Notes: generated from the sequence alone by a model not told the origin. Shown: positions 1-8,429, numbered from the stretch's first letter. The stretch is 62,476 bases of DNA from Flavobacteriales bacterium (GCA_021741075.1 JAIOYO010000020.1:1-62476), one strand, 5' to 3'. Made by a program: numbers and translations.

Positions 1-1
1 C

Positions 2-1303
2 TTAGAAATTGCACCATTTTTTGACTTCCGAAGGACCATTCTCCGCATCGATTTTCACAAACATGCATCCGCGCAGCGAAGAAGGAAGTTGAACTTCGGA
101 TGAACCGCTTACATGAACAACTGAGATCAACCGCATCGATACATCATAGATCTTGACAGAACGGATTTTCTCTGGGCGATTGAAAAGCAATCGATTTCCG
201 ATGACGGTTACTAATTCTACTTTCTCGGGTTCCTCAACGGAAATGGTTCCTCCCGCAGAACAATCGGGAATGTCCCAGACCTGATCAGTGACGGATGAGG
301 TGCAGTTATCGCAGAGAATGTTTTTCAGAAAGCAGCTCGATTTCCCTACAATGGCACCGAAGGGATAGTCGCAGTGATTGAGATTCGCCAATCTGCGGTT
401 CATATTAGAGCAAATGCCATTCTGGTTCAGCCTCGCTCGGATATAATCTGAACCCGTGACCCAGAAGAAGGCGCCACAATTGGCTGGAGCGCAGTTGAGC
501 ACTGGTCCGCTTTGATACGGTACCACGCAATCCCACTCGGTATGAAATCCGATGACAGGAATGTTCTGCCCGTCCATTACGCCTTGGTTCACGTTTGCGA
601 GGCCACCACAATTGTTGATCACGCCTTTGATGGTGAATGTTTCCGTGAGGTCGTTTCCAGCGGTATCGAGCAGACCGAGGTCATCCAAGCATGTAGAGCA
701 GAAGGTTTCTGCTTCGGTTTGATCCCAGAAAGCGGCATGCAGCGAAGTGATGGAACCCGCGCTTTCGCCTTGCAGAAAGACGAAAGCCGTGTCAATTCCA
801 AGGTCATTGGCGTGATGAACCAAGTATCTTGTGGCTGCACGATTATCCTGAACGGCTCGGTAAACTGCGGCCTTCAATCGCCACGCTTCCGATTGGCAAC
901 TGATGCACGGACCGAAGACATCGGTGGCCGCGCATTCCCAACCCAAACGATACGAAATGGTGGCTGTGACGAAGCCGCGCCTGGCCATTTCCATGGCATA
1001 AGGCGCCATGTCGGTTCTATCGCCAGCAAGGAAAGCTCCGCCATGCGTCATTACTATCAGCGGGCGTTTTTCCGCTGGATCGATGTTCGGATCAGGCATG
1101 TAAATATCCATCCGAAGACTGTCCATCACTGAACTTGGCCAACGCATGGAAGTCGCAAAATGAACGCCCTCGCTTACTTGAATATCGGTGCTATCGAAAA
1201 GCGCATCCTGCGAATAGCGGTCAGCCAAACAGTGCTGAGATTGACCCAATGATGTTTGGGTAAGAAAAAGGAGAAAATGAAAAACGAAAAATGTGCTTCG
1301 CAT
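2..1303 (-). CDS. Secreted alpha/beta hydrolase (carboxylesterase-like) with T9SS-type C-terminal domain
   Basis: A 433-residue protein with an N-terminal signal peptide (hydrophobic residues 4-20). The esterase/lipase fold is shown by the oxyanion-hole motif HGGAF (87-91) and the nucleophile elbow GESAG (179-183, Ser181). A later HTEWD segment and an NLNHCD segment are plausible sites for the acid and histidine. It is cysteine-rich in the middle, which suits an exported, disulfide-bonded enzyme. The last ~80 residues form a beta-rich tail with phrases such as VKIYDVSMRLISV that resemble T9SS type A sorting domains, so it is probably released or surface-bound through type IX secretion. The gene is complete: its TAA stop sits at the window edge. 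The ATG lies 4 nt after a near-consensus -7 box. The substrate is unknown; a short-chain ester is a family-based guess. Confidence 0.8.
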   Translation of the reverse strand: MRSTFFVFHFLLFLTQTSLGQSQHCLADRYSQDALFDSTDIQVSEGVHFATSMRWPSSVMDSLRMDIYMPDPNIDPAEKRPLIVMTHGGAFLAGDRTDMAPYAMEMARRGFVTATISYRLGWECAATDVFGPCISCQSEAWRLKAAVYRAVQDNRAATRYLVHHANDLGIDTAFVFLQGESAGSITSLHAAFWDQTEAETFCSTCLDDLGLLDTAGNDLTETFTIKGVINNCGGLANVNQGVMDGQNIPVIGFHTEWDCVVPYQSGPVLNCAPANCGAFFWVTGSDYIRARLNQNGICSNMNRRLANLNHCDYPFGAIVGKSSCFLKNILCDNCTSSVTDQVWDIPDCSAGGTISVEEPEKVELVTVIGNRLLFNRPEKIRSVKIYDVSMRLISVVHVSGSSEVQLPSSLRGCMFVKIDAENGPSEVKKWCNF

Positions 1304-1307
1304 TACT

Positions 1308-1315
1308 CGAAGATA
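1308..1315 (-). promoter_or_regulatory. Putative -7 box TATCTTCG of the hydrolase gene
   Basis: Read on the minus strand this is one mismatch from the Bacteroidota TAnnTTTG. Only 4 nt separate it from the ATG at 1303, which would place transcription start on the start codon. No convincing -33 TTG was found, so this rests on the single box. Confidence 0.4.
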
Positions 1316-1334
1316 CGCGCCAACTCCACTCGTC

Positions 1335-1414
1335 CGTCATGCTGAACTTGTTTCAGCATCTTATTTAGACCCTGAAATAAATTAGCTACGCTGAGCGTCC
1401 GTTTCAGGGTGACG
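1335..1414. repeat. 80-bp branched palindromic intergenic element
   Basis: The element is closed by CGTCA (1335-1339) and TGACG (1410-1414). Inside are two stems: a 7-bp stem 1340-1346/1352-1358 and an 8-bp stem 1370-1377/1402-1409 (CCCTGAAA/TTTCAGGG), giving a three-way junction. The sequence resembles the dispersed element beginning CGTCATGCTGAAC that I recall from many bacterial intergenic regions. It begins right after the GH1 stop codon and lies upstream of the hydrolase, so it may also end GH1 transcription. Confidence 0.7.
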
Positions 1415-1419
1415 AGCAA

Positions 1420-2814
1420 CTAATTCGCCTTCACAATCCGCTGGTATTCTTTCGAACCTTCGCGCAGCGTGCGTTTCTGGGTTTTGAAATCGACCTCGTA
1501 CAGCCCGAAACGCTCATCATAACCCAAATCCCACTCAAAGTTGTCCATTAGCGACCAATAGTGATAACCACGCACATCGTAGCCGTCCTTTATGGCTTTC
1601 GAAACCGCGTAGAGATACTTTTTGATGAACTCGCCACGCAAGTCATCATCCATATCGGCCACGCCATTTTCTGTAATGATGATGGGTTTGTTGAGGACAG
1701 AAATTTCCTTGATGGCACGGTAAAAACCTTCGGGATACATGGTGTAATCCATGTCGGTTTCTTTCTCTCCGGGATACATTCTTGTCTTCAGTGCTTCGTC
1801 CAGATCGAGCGAAAAATCCATGGCGTTGTGGCTGTAATAGTTCAATCCAACAAAATCGAGCGAGTAGGGCGCGTTTGGAATTTCCGCTTCAAAATCGACC
1901 AAAGTCGGAAAATTGAATTTGTAAACGCCTTTGGTGAACGTGCCTATGAAAGAGCCGTTGAAGCCTTGGTTGACGGTGCGTGAAAGGAGTCGATCGAAGA
2001 GGTTCCAATCGTTCATAGGGTCTATTTGGTGCATGTTCTTTACAATGCCAATCTGGGCGCGTTCGCCACGCGGAAGGCTCTTCAGTTTCTCGTAAACTTT
2101 AACGTGAGACACGTACATGTTTTTGAGCACCAAAGCAGCCAATTCTGGGTCTTGTTTTCCGGGAGGGAAATGGCCATCGAAATAGGCGGCAATGACAAAA
2201 ACAGCGGGTTCGTTGAGCGTGCACCAATACGTGACGCGGTCTTGCAGGGCTTTAAAAACCACGGCAGAAAAATCAACGAAATGTTGGATATTTTCCTCCT
2301 TTTCAAAAGCACCTTTTTCCTCAAACCACATAGGATGACAGAAATGATGCAGCGTAACCATCGGTTCAATTCCAGCGGCCAAAAGGCTATCGACCACATC
2401 CGAGTAATGCTGGAGTGCGGCTGTGTCAACCTTGCCTTCTTCTGGCATGATTTTGCTCCACGAAACGGAGAAACGATAGCTCGAAACACCCAGATTTTGC
2501 ATTAGTCTGATGTCTTCCGGATAGCGGTTCCAGTGATCGCAAGCAATACCGCATTTTTCGCCTCGGGCGATGTGTGGTCTTCCGTCAGGGAAGCTGGTAT
2601 TCTCCCAATCAGCCCAATTGTTGCTGGTGTGTACGCCTTCTACTTGATGTGCAGCTGAAGCCACGCCCCAAACGAAGTTTTCGGGGTAAGCAATCTCGTT
2701 CAGGTCAATTTCGTCCCAATCCCAGTGTTCCACAGGTTCGGTGTAGTTTAGATAGGCTGTAGGAATGAGATAAATGAGTGCCAGAACGGCAACGATGCGG
2801 ACGGTGGTTTTCAT
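1420..2814 (-). CDS. Glycoside hydrolase family 1 beta-glucosidase/beta-galactosidase-like, membrane-anchored
   Basis: A 464-residue GH1 enzyme. The two catalytic carboxylates are visible: acid/base Glu202 in TLNEP and nucleophile Glu382 in ITENG. The N-terminal sugar-site segment around FVWGVASAAHQVEG and the C-terminal WSLMDNFEW motif are also typical. A hydrophobic stretch at residues ~4-23 precedes the barrel and looks like an uncleaved signal anchor, unusual for the mostly cytoplasmic GH1 family; it suggests action in the periplasm or at the membrane on beta-linked oligosaccharides. I chose the ATG at 2814; a TTG seven codons upstream would only lengthen the N-terminus. Neighbours show no polysaccharide-utilisation SusC/D pair, so the substrate cannot be inferred from context. 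Confidence 0.9.
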   Translation of the reverse strand: MKTTVRIVAVLALIYLIPTAYLNYTEPVEHWDWDEIDLNEIAYPENFVWGVASAAHQVEGVHTSNNWADWENTSFPDGRPHIARGEKCGIACDHWNRYPEDIRLMQNLGVSSYRFSVSWSKIMPEEGKVDTAALQHYSDVVDSLLAAGIEPMVTLHHFCHPMWFEEKGAFEKEENIQHFVDFSAVVFKALQDRVTYWCTLNEPAVFVIAAYFDGHFPPGKQDPELAALVLKNMYVSHVKVYEKLKSLPRGERAQIGIVKNMHQIDPMNDWNLFDRLLSRTVNQGFNGSFIGTFTKGVYKFNFPTLVDFEAEIPNAPYSLDFVGLNYYSHNAMDFSLDLDEALKTRMYPGEKETDMDYTMYPEGFYRAIKEISVLNKPIIITENGVADMDDDLRGEFIKKYLYAVSKAIKDGYDVRGYHYWSLMDNFEWDLGYDERFGLYEVDFKTQKRTLREGSKEYQRIVKAN

Positions 2815-2908
2815 GATACTAAGGTAAATGTTCAATCAAGTACTTACCTTCCAACCATGAATTTAGGACCAGAGATTTTCAGCTGGCTAATCGCAGACCA
2901 AGAGAAGG

Positions 2909-3253
2909 ATGTCAGTAGAACTGCGTAAGGCCGTATTATCGGTCATGGTTGAGACGTGCGAACAGCTGCTCGACTTAACACACGAATATTCATTTGATGA
3001 CTTTGTGGATGACGAAGAAACTTGCGATGAGGTGTATCACAATTTGATCCTCTTGGGAGAAGCCAGCTCTCGATTGCCAGAAAAGTTCATGCAGAGACAC
3101 AAGGAAATTCCGTGGGAGAAAATGATTGCCACAAAAGAGGGGCTTGAAAGTGGTTTTGATGTAATCGATGATTACATGGTCTGGACGATTGTCAGAACAA
3201 TCTTGCCTGATTTGCATGTGCAATTGAAAGCGCTTCTGGCAGAACTGTGTTGA
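2909..3253 (+). CDS. Orphan HepT-like (DUF86) protein lacking the nuclease motif
   Basis: A 114-residue all-helical protein that follows the HepT/DUF86 pattern along its length, including an IPWEKMI segment and a final VWTIVRTILPDL helix. In HepT toxins the sequence between those two carries the RNase motif R-N-x3-H-x-Y. Counting from the conserved Trp to the conserved Val-Trp gives the same spacing as I recall for family members, but the positions are K, E, S and F, so Arg, Asn, His and Tyr are all replaced. No MntA-type nucleotidyltransferase lies beside it. It is thus probably not an active RNase or AMPylation target and may be a domesticated binding protein. Its stop abuts the stop of the convergent amine oxidase. 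A 23-codon ORF (2857-2928) overlaps its start; no function is claimed for that. Confidence 0.7.
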   Translation: MSVELRKAVLSVMVETCEQLLDLTHEYSFDDFVDDEETCDEVYHNLILLGEASSRLPEKFMQRHKEIPWEKMIATKEGLESGFDVIDDYMVWTIVRTILPDLHVQLKALLAELC

Positions 3254-4609
3254 TTAATTGACCGATTGGAGCATAGCCAAAAATTCGCGCTCGCCACTTT
3301 CCAAAGCGCCTTGCACGGTCTGAAAATGGCCATTGATGGCCGTGGCTTCTCCTGCAAAATGCACTTTTCCGTTCACGCTTTGAGCCAAAATGGAGCGTTG
3401 GTTTCCGATGCCGAGCGAGCTGTACGAATACGCACCTAATACGTATGGTTCTTGCGACCAATCTTGAATGAGGCCATCAACAAACGAAGCCGTGGCCTGG
3501 CCGTTGTAAATGAGGTCTAACTCTGACAGCACATGTGGAATGGCGGCTTGTCCCATAGCGCTCAAGGCTTCAGCTTTTTGTCCCATGACGAAAGCCGAAA
3601 GTACGAGGTCGGAGCCATTTTTGCCGTAAGTCGTGTGCCAATAAACGGGCGAGTTCTGTGCTCCAATTAAACTCGTACTGTTCCAAAAATTCTGACTGAA
3701 TTTCAGCAAGATTTTCATTCCCGCATCCATTCCGATACTTTGTATCGCTTGTAATTTTGCCTTCGGAAGGGCAGGAATAAAGCTGATGGCTCCAGTTTTT
3801 AGCACGGCAACCGAAGCTGTAATGAGTATGCGGTCGGCTTCGAAAGTGGAGCCACTTGCAACGGTAGCAATCACTTTTTCGCTAGAATAGTTAATCTGCG
3901 TAACGGGCGAATTGAGCAGTACATCATCGATTACCGAAGCAGCAACCGTTTCATTGATAAGGTCGAAATAACTGCGTTTGAACTTGAAATCCTTGTTACC
4001 TGACGACCAATTTTCGCTATCGACTTGCGTGAAGAGTATGCTCAAACGATTGGCCGAAGTGCCGAATTCGCCTGCAATGTATTCGAGAATACCGAGGTCC
4101 GAATTGGAAATGCCCTGCTGCTGCGCGTAGTGCAGTACACTCATGTCGGGACCGTTGTAGGCGAGATCGCCATCCAAAATTCCAACAATGTTTTCTAAAA
4201 CACTCGAACTGTAATTCGGGCTGATCTGACCGTTGATCAAATACGCTTCTTCGCCACCGTCTTCAAAAATTTGAAAGCCCGCATTTTGTGCCAATCGGTG
4301 GCTCAGCGACTTATTTCCATGAACCCACTCGGCACCAAGGTCGATGGGGAAATCGGCAAAATCATCGTTTTTCCGAATACGACCACCGATTCGGTCTGAA
4401 GCTTCCAGAATGACCACCTCGGCACCATGATCCTTCATCATTTTGGCCGCATAAAGTCCTGCAGCTCCAGCACCAACCACAATAATTCTAAAGCCATCGG
4501 GAAAATTTCCTAATTCATCCTTTTTGCAACCCGAAAGCAAATGCGGAAACAGCAACCCAGCAGTTACGCCAAGCGAGGATTTTCGAATGAAGGAGCGTCT
4601 ATGCATCAT
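3254..4609 (-). CDS. FAD-dependent amine oxidase family lipoprotein
   Basis: A 451-residue flavoprotein of the monoamine oxidase/NAD(P)-binding Rossmann group. The dinucleotide-binding motif VVGAGAAG is at 44-51, the FAD ribose-binding Glu follows in VVILEASD, and IGGRI is at 74-78. The C-terminal flavin motif appears as VHFAGEATA. The N-terminus carries RRSFIRKSSLG followed by a lipobox-like LLSGC (Cys28), which suggests twin-arginine export of the folded flavoprotein and then lipidation. The reaction would be oxidative deamination of an amine or amino acid, producing an imine and peroxide; the exact substrate is not visible. Two adjacent ATGs (4609, 4606) are possible starts. The gene is convergent with, and touches, the HepT-like gene. 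Confidence 0.85.
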   Translation of the reverse strand: MMHRRSFIRKSSLGVTAGLLFPHLLSGCKKDELGNFPDGFRIIVVGAGAAGLYAAKMMKDHGAEVVILEASDRIGGRIRKNDDFADFPIDLGAEWVHGNKSLSHRLAQNAGFQIFEDGGEEAYLINGQISPNYSSSVLENIVGILDGDLAYNGPDMSVLHYAQQQGISNSDLGILEYIAGEFGTSANRLSILFTQVDSENWSSGNKDFKFKRSYFDLINETVAASVIDDVLLNSPVTQINYSSEKVIATVASGSTFEADRILITASVAVLKTGAISFIPALPKAKLQAIQSIGMDAGMKILLKFSQNFWNSTSLIGAQNSPVYWHTTYGKNGSDLVLSAFVMGQKAEALSAMGQAAIPHVLSELDLIYNGQATASFVDGLIQDWSQEPYVLGAYSYSSLGIGNQRSILAQSVNGKVHFAGEATAINGHFQTVQGALESGEREFLAMLQSVN

Positions 4610-4696
4610 TTTGAAATCGATATATCCGCAAGCGAAATAATGTGAGCCAGCCGACCAATTATTGTTGTTGCGGCTAATGCATCGAATTTATCCAAT

Positions 4697-4704
4697 TATC
4701 TTCG
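4697..4704 (+). promoter_or_regulatory. Putative -7 box TATCTTCG of the T9SS esterase
   Basis: One mismatch from TAnnTTTG, 19 nt before the ATG at 4724. Several TTG triplets lie farther upstream (about 4661-4670), slightly beyond the usual spacing. Confidence 0.4.
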
Positions 4705-4723
4705 GCCGAAACACCCCAACTCC

Positions 4724-5704
4724 ATGTGGAAACTTTTCTGTACAACCATTTTTCTTTTCGGATTCGTATTCGTGAATGCTCAGCAAACGGGCGATTACAG
4801 CATCACCATTGCAACTACGGATCCATCATTGAATGGAGACAGCTTGGATATTTATTTCCACGTACCGAATACATATAATGCGAATATTCAACACAAAATG
4901 ATACTCGGATTTCATGGGTTAGGAAATCCTGACAACAGCGCTCAAATCAGAGATTACTTATCGCCTTTGGGTGATAGTTTAAACGCAGTGGTGGTTTGTC
5001 CAGACCCGTATCTGCAGGACCAGCCACGAAGTGAAATCGTGCTCAACTTGGCTTACGATAGCGTGATGACCTGGTTTAATATTGATGTGAACCAAGTTTA
5101 CATTACTGGATACTCGGCAGGTAGCGATGTTGCCGCGCAGTATTTTTTCGGTGAGCCAACACATCCAATCAAAGGATTCATTTGGCATTCGCCCGGATTC
5201 TTTTCTTCGCCTGACCTGAGTAACCCGCAGGATATTCCACCAGTTTGTCTGTGCAGCGGTACGGTGGACTTCGTTTCTATTGTGCAGGCCAACGTTCTGA
5301 ATGGCAACATGAGCAACGCTGGCTTTCCGTATCTGTACAATCAGATTCCGGGGGTGGCTCATACGATGGAGTACCCGGCCTTCACTCAGGAAATGTTAGA
5401 ATGCATCAACTTTATAGACGCAAATACTTCCAATGTCGGAGTTGAAGAATGGACAGGAAATCCAGTTGCAATATACCCGAATCCATTGACGGATGGGGCT
5501 AATCTGATTTTAACTGGATTGAAAGGGGATGTGAGAATTTCCGTTACCAATGTAAGCGGAAAGGTGGTTTGGGACAAAACTCTGCTTAACGTTCCTAATA
5601 AGAAGGAGTTGGCGGATTTTCGAAATGAAATTTCTCTCGGACTTTACACGATTTTAATACAATCTAAACAAGGAAGGTTGGCTAAAAAATTGCTGATTAA
5701 CTAG
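4724..5704 (+). CDS. Secreted esterase (PHB depolymerase/feruloyl-esterase-like) with T9SS type A sorting domain
   Basis: A 326-residue protein with a signal peptide ending near VNAQ (residue 20). The alpha/beta hydrolase signature is an early GFHGLG oxyanion segment (62-67) and the nucleophile elbow GYSAGS (129-134, Ser131). PPVCLCSGTVDF probably carries the acid residue and GVAHTMEYP the histidine. This arrangement resembles extracellular polyhydroxybutyrate depolymerases and related esterases. From about residue 249 the pattern VAIYPNPLTDGA..., ending in KKLLIN, is a clear T9SS type A C-terminal signal, so the enzyme should be exported across the outer membrane. Transcribed rightward alone; the next gene starts 129 nt later. 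Substrate unknown. Confidence 0.85.
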   Translation: MWKLFCTTIFLFGFVFVNAQQTGDYSITIATTDPSLNGDSLDIYFHVPNTYNANIQHKMILGFHGLGNPDNSAQIRDYLSPLGDSLNAVVVCPDPYLQDQPRSEIVLNLAYDSVMTWFNIDVNQVYITGYSAGSDVAAQYFFGEPTHPIKGFIWHSPGFFSSPDLSNPQDIPPVCLCSGTVDFVSIVQANVLNGNMSNAGFPYLYNQIPGVAHTMEYPAFTQEMLECINFIDANTSNVGVEEWTGNPVAIYPNPLTDGANLILTGLKGDVRISVTNVSGKVVWDKTLLNVPNKKELADFRNEISLGLYTILIQSKQGRLAKKLLIN

Positions 5705-5833
5705 GTTTTACAACACTGTTGTTTCGGTTGAAAATTGAAATAATTTGAATTCGACCTCTCCATAAAATAATGGATAAGCTGTGAACAAAAAACCATAAAC
5801 ATAGCAGGTTTTGAAAGCTAGAGAGAACTGATA

Positions 5834-6874
5834 ATGGTAGAAAAAAGCACCCGATATCAAGAATTGGACGCTCTGCGAGGAATTGCTGCCTTGATGGTAG
5901 TTATTTTTCATTTCACCCGAGGAAAGGTCAGTGAAGATTCACTTCTCAATTTGGGGACAACAGGAGTGGACCTCTTTTTCGTAATCAGCGGATTCGTGAT
6001 TTTTATGAGCTTAACGCGAATAAAGCGAGGAATTGATTTTGTAATAAACCGTTCTAGCAGGCTCTATCCAACTTATTGGAGCGTTGTGTCTCTTACTTTT
6101 TGTTTCGTTTTATTGAAGTATTTCCTTGATAATGAGCCAATTCAATTGAATCTCTTTGGCCAATATCTCGCAAATATGACAATGTTTCAGTTCTATTTGC
6201 GAGTTCCAAACTTAGATGGCCCGTACTGGACAATGATAGTGGAGATGCTATTCTACATTGTCATTCTAATCTTCTTTCAGTTGAAATCTTTAAAATGGTT
6301 GAATACATTGGGAGTATTAGCAATCCTCTTGATTTTGCTAGGGGCGCATTTCGCATTCGAGAATATTGCTGTAAGAGCTTTAGTTTATGGCTTTCCGTTG
6401 TTTCAATTTTTACCGCTTTTCCTAGCAGGAACAGTGTTCTATAAGCTTCATCAAAGCAATGAAGGCATGGTGGGGAAAATCATATTATTGATATTCTGTT
6501 TGATCAGCCAAGTCCTGCTTTACCATATTGCAGGAAGTTCGTTGAACTACATCACACAGGTTCAATATGGATTAATGCTGCTGCTGTATTTTGGGCTTTT
6601 CGGATTGTTTATCAGTAATCGTTTATCGTTCATCGTTTCTAAACCATCCTTATTTCTAGGTAAAATATCCTATGCGTTGTATTTAGTTCATCAATTCGTT
6701 TCAACCCAGCTCATCATTCCCTATTTCCACGGTGAGTTAGGGATGAATTTTTGGGTTGTGGCTCTCTTCATAGCGCTTCCGGTAGTGGTTGGTTTGGCTG
6801 CTTTGATTACCTACAAAATTGAAGTTCCATTTAGTGCTAAAATGAAGAGGAAATTGAGGGAAGTGGTAAACTGA
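5834..6874 (+). CDS. Acyltransferase 3 family integral membrane protein
   Basis: A 346-residue polytopic protein that starts with the family hallmark ELDALRGIAALMVVIFH (9-25), whose His is the expected acyl-transfer residue, followed by TGVDLFFVISGF. About ten hydrophobic helices follow. Members O-acylate surface sugars, peptidoglycan or small molecules in the inner membrane; which applies here cannot be told. The coding sequence is noticeably richer in A+T than its neighbours (long runs such as ATTCTAATCTTCTTTC), and the 129-nt upstream gap is also AT-rich, which hints at acquisition by transfer. No polysaccharide cluster surrounds it. It converges on the GH3-family gene with 7 nt between stops. 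Confidence 0.85.
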   Translation: MVEKSTRYQELDALRGIAALMVVIFHFTRGKVSEDSLLNLGTTGVDLFFVISGFVIFMSLTRIKRGIDFVINRSSRLYPTYWSVVSLTFCFVLLKYFLDNEPIQLNLFGQYLANMTMFQFYLRVPNLDGPYWTMIVEMLFYIVILIFFQLKSLKWLNTLGVLAILLILLGAHFAFENIAVRALVYGFPLFQFLPLFLAGTVFYKLHQSNEGMVGKIILLIFCLISQVLLYHIAGSSLNYITQVQYGLMLLLYFGLFGLFISNRLSFIVSKPSLFLGKISYALYLVHQFVSTQLIIPYFHGELGMNFWVVALFIALPVVVGLAALITYKIEVPFSAKMKRKLREVVN

Positions 6875-6881
6875 TGAGTCT

Positions 6882-8363
6882 TCAAACAAGATAATTTGCC
6901 ACCTTCCTATCATTCGCCAAACGTGGCAATTTGAATTGTCCGCCCAGTTTTCCTTGCGAGCGGGCGTAGTTAATGAAGGCATCTTCGGCCACTTCGGTAA
7001 TCACCGCAGGACGAAGAATGTTTCCAGCAATCAGATCCTTGTAATAGATGTTTTGTTCTTGCATGCTGTAATCAATCTTGGCTGCAAAACTGTCCATGTT
7101 TTCTGGTCGCTTCGCGAAGCTGATGAACCATTCGTGGTAAGGCAAACCTTCGCTTGGATTGACCTGAGGTGCCACATGAAAATCGATCACCTCGCCACCA
7201 TGTTGAGCTAGTGACGCATTCAATGCCGTCTCTACTTCTTTAGCAATGACGTGTTCGCCAAAGGCGGAAGTAAAGTGCTTTATGCGACCTGAGACAATCA
7301 CTCGGTACGGATCTTTAGTCACGAACTGAATCATATCTCCAATATTATACCCCCACAATCCTGCGTTGTTGCTTACGATTAGCGCGTAGTTCTTGCCCAG
7401 TTCCACTTCGCCAATTGTCAATCGGGTCGGGCTTTCATTATGGATTTCATCCGCAGGAACGAACTCGTAGAAAATGCCTGCATTCAAAATAAGCAACATG
7501 CCTTTTTCCGTCTGCTTGTCTTGGTAGGCAAAGAAGCCTTCTGAAGCAGGAAATAGTTCAATGCTGTCAATTTTCTTCCCTATGGAAGCCTCCATTTTGG
7601 CACGATAAGGTTCAAAATTCACACCTCCGTAGACGAAAAGCGAGAAATCGGGAAAAACGTCTTTAATCGGTTTTCCCGTTCGTTCCTTAATCTTGTCAAA
7701 ATACATCTGCACCCAGCTCGGAATGCCCGAAATGAGTGTCATATGTTCGTTGAGTGTTTCGTCAACAACCGTATCCACTTTGGTTTCCCAATCATCAATG
7801 CAGTTGGTCTCGTAGCTCGGCATTTGGTTGGTGCGCAAATAACTTGGCACAAAATGGTTGCTGATACCGGATAATCGCCCCACATGAATTCCATTCTTGA
7901 AATCCAATTCAGGCGAACCAGAAAGAAAAATCAATTTGCCATCAACGAACGAGGCGTTTCCTGTTTCATGCACGTAACTGAGCAAGGCATTCTTCGCTCC
8001 ATTGATGTGGTTTGGGATGCTATCTCGCGTAATCGGGATGTACTTGGCACCAGAAGTGGTGCCGCTGGTTTTGGCGAGATAGAGCGGTTTTCCGGGCCAA
8101 AGCACGTTTTCTTCTCCGTTTGCGGTGCGTTCAAAATATGGTTTCAACTCTTCGTAATCGCGAATGGGAACCCGTTTCACGAAGTCGGAATGAGACCGGA
8201 TTGCCCCGAAATAATGGTCTTTTCCGAACGAAGTTTGCTTCGCGCCAGCAATCAACTCATCAAAAACCTGCTGCTGCGTTTCTGCAGGTCGACTGCTCCA
8301 TGCTTTGGTTTGGCGCGCTGTCCAAGCAGCAAGCGGTTTGGCGAAAAACGAGCGGATTCCCAT
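6882..8363 (-). CDS. GH3 auxin-responsive-promoter family (acyl-acid amido synthetase-like)
   Basis: A 493-residue protein of the ANL-related GH3 superfamily. The adenylation phosphate loop is AKTSGTTSGAKYIPIT, and the later segments SEGFFAYQD and GLWGYNIGDMIQF match the family's nucleotide-binding and hinge regions. Plant relatives form an acyl-AMP and pass it to an amino acid; the role of the common Bacteroidota homologues is not established. I start it at the ATG at 8363 (MGIRSFF), because the longer frame only adds a poorly conserved hydrophobic stretch. It is divergent from an LpxL-like acyltransferase across a 66-nt gap holding a 16-bp palindrome, an arrangement consistent with shared control and possibly with lipid-related work. 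Confidence 0.85.
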   Translation of the reverse strand: MGIRSFFAKPLAAWTARQTKAWSSRPAETQQQVFDELIAGAKQTSFGKDHYFGAIRSHSDFVKRVPIRDYEELKPYFERTANGEENVLWPGKPLYLAKTSGTTSGAKYIPITRDSIPNHINGAKNALLSYVHETGNASFVDGKLIFLSGSPELDFKNGIHVGRLSGISNHFVPSYLRTNQMPSYETNCIDDWETKVDTVVDETLNEHMTLISGIPSWVQMYFDKIKERTGKPIKDVFPDFSLFVYGGVNFEPYRAKMEASIGKKIDSIELFPASEGFFAYQDKQTEKGMLLILNAGIFYEFVPADEIHNESPTRLTIGEVELGKNYALIVSNNAGLWGYNIGDMIQFVTKDPYRVIVSGRIKHFTSAFGEHVIAKEVETALNASLAQHGGEVIDFHVAPQVNPSEGLPYHEWFISFAKRPENMDSFAAKIDYSMQEQNIYYKDLIAGNILRPAVITEVAEDAFINYARSQGKLGGQFKLPRLANDRKVANYLV

Positions 8364-8403
8364 GTTGGTAAAGGAAAAAGGAAAAAAGGAGAAATGAAAA
8401 ACG

Positions 8404-8419
8404 TGAAGCAATTGCTTCA
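8404..8419. promoter_or_regulatory. 16-bp perfect palindrome between divergent genes
   Basis: TGAAGCAATTGCTTCA is a perfect inverted repeat in the 66-nt gap between the GH3 and LpxL-like start codons, immediately upstream of the latter's -7 box. It has the size and position of a dimeric repressor or activator site. No regulator gene is adjacent. Confidence 0.4.
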
Positions 8420-8425
8420 TATTTG
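8418..8425 (+). promoter_or_regulatory. Putative -7 box CATATTTG of the LpxL-like gene
   Basis: One mismatch from TAnnTTTG, ending 4 nt before the ATG at 8430. The spacing supports that ATG over the one at 8394 and predicts a leaderless transcript. Confidence 0.4.
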
Positions 8426-8429
8426 TACC

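Noticed and set aside
512..1132. 206-codon ORF opposite the first hydrolase
   Set aside because: It is antisense to a hydrolase with intact catalytic motifs.
2857..2928. 23-codon leader peptide before the HepT-like gene
   Set aside because: No promoter, no attenuator-like hairpin and no regulatory codon runs; overlap with the next start is probably chance.
5710..5722. Terminator after the T9SS esterase
   Set aside because: ACAACA/TGTTGT has a 1-nt loop and low GC content; unlikely to end transcription.
7884..8429. N-terminal extension of the LpxL-like protein to a 466-residue form
   Set aside because: The extension is antisense to the GH3 gene and has no homologous feature; the promoter box and membrane anchor support the start at 8430.
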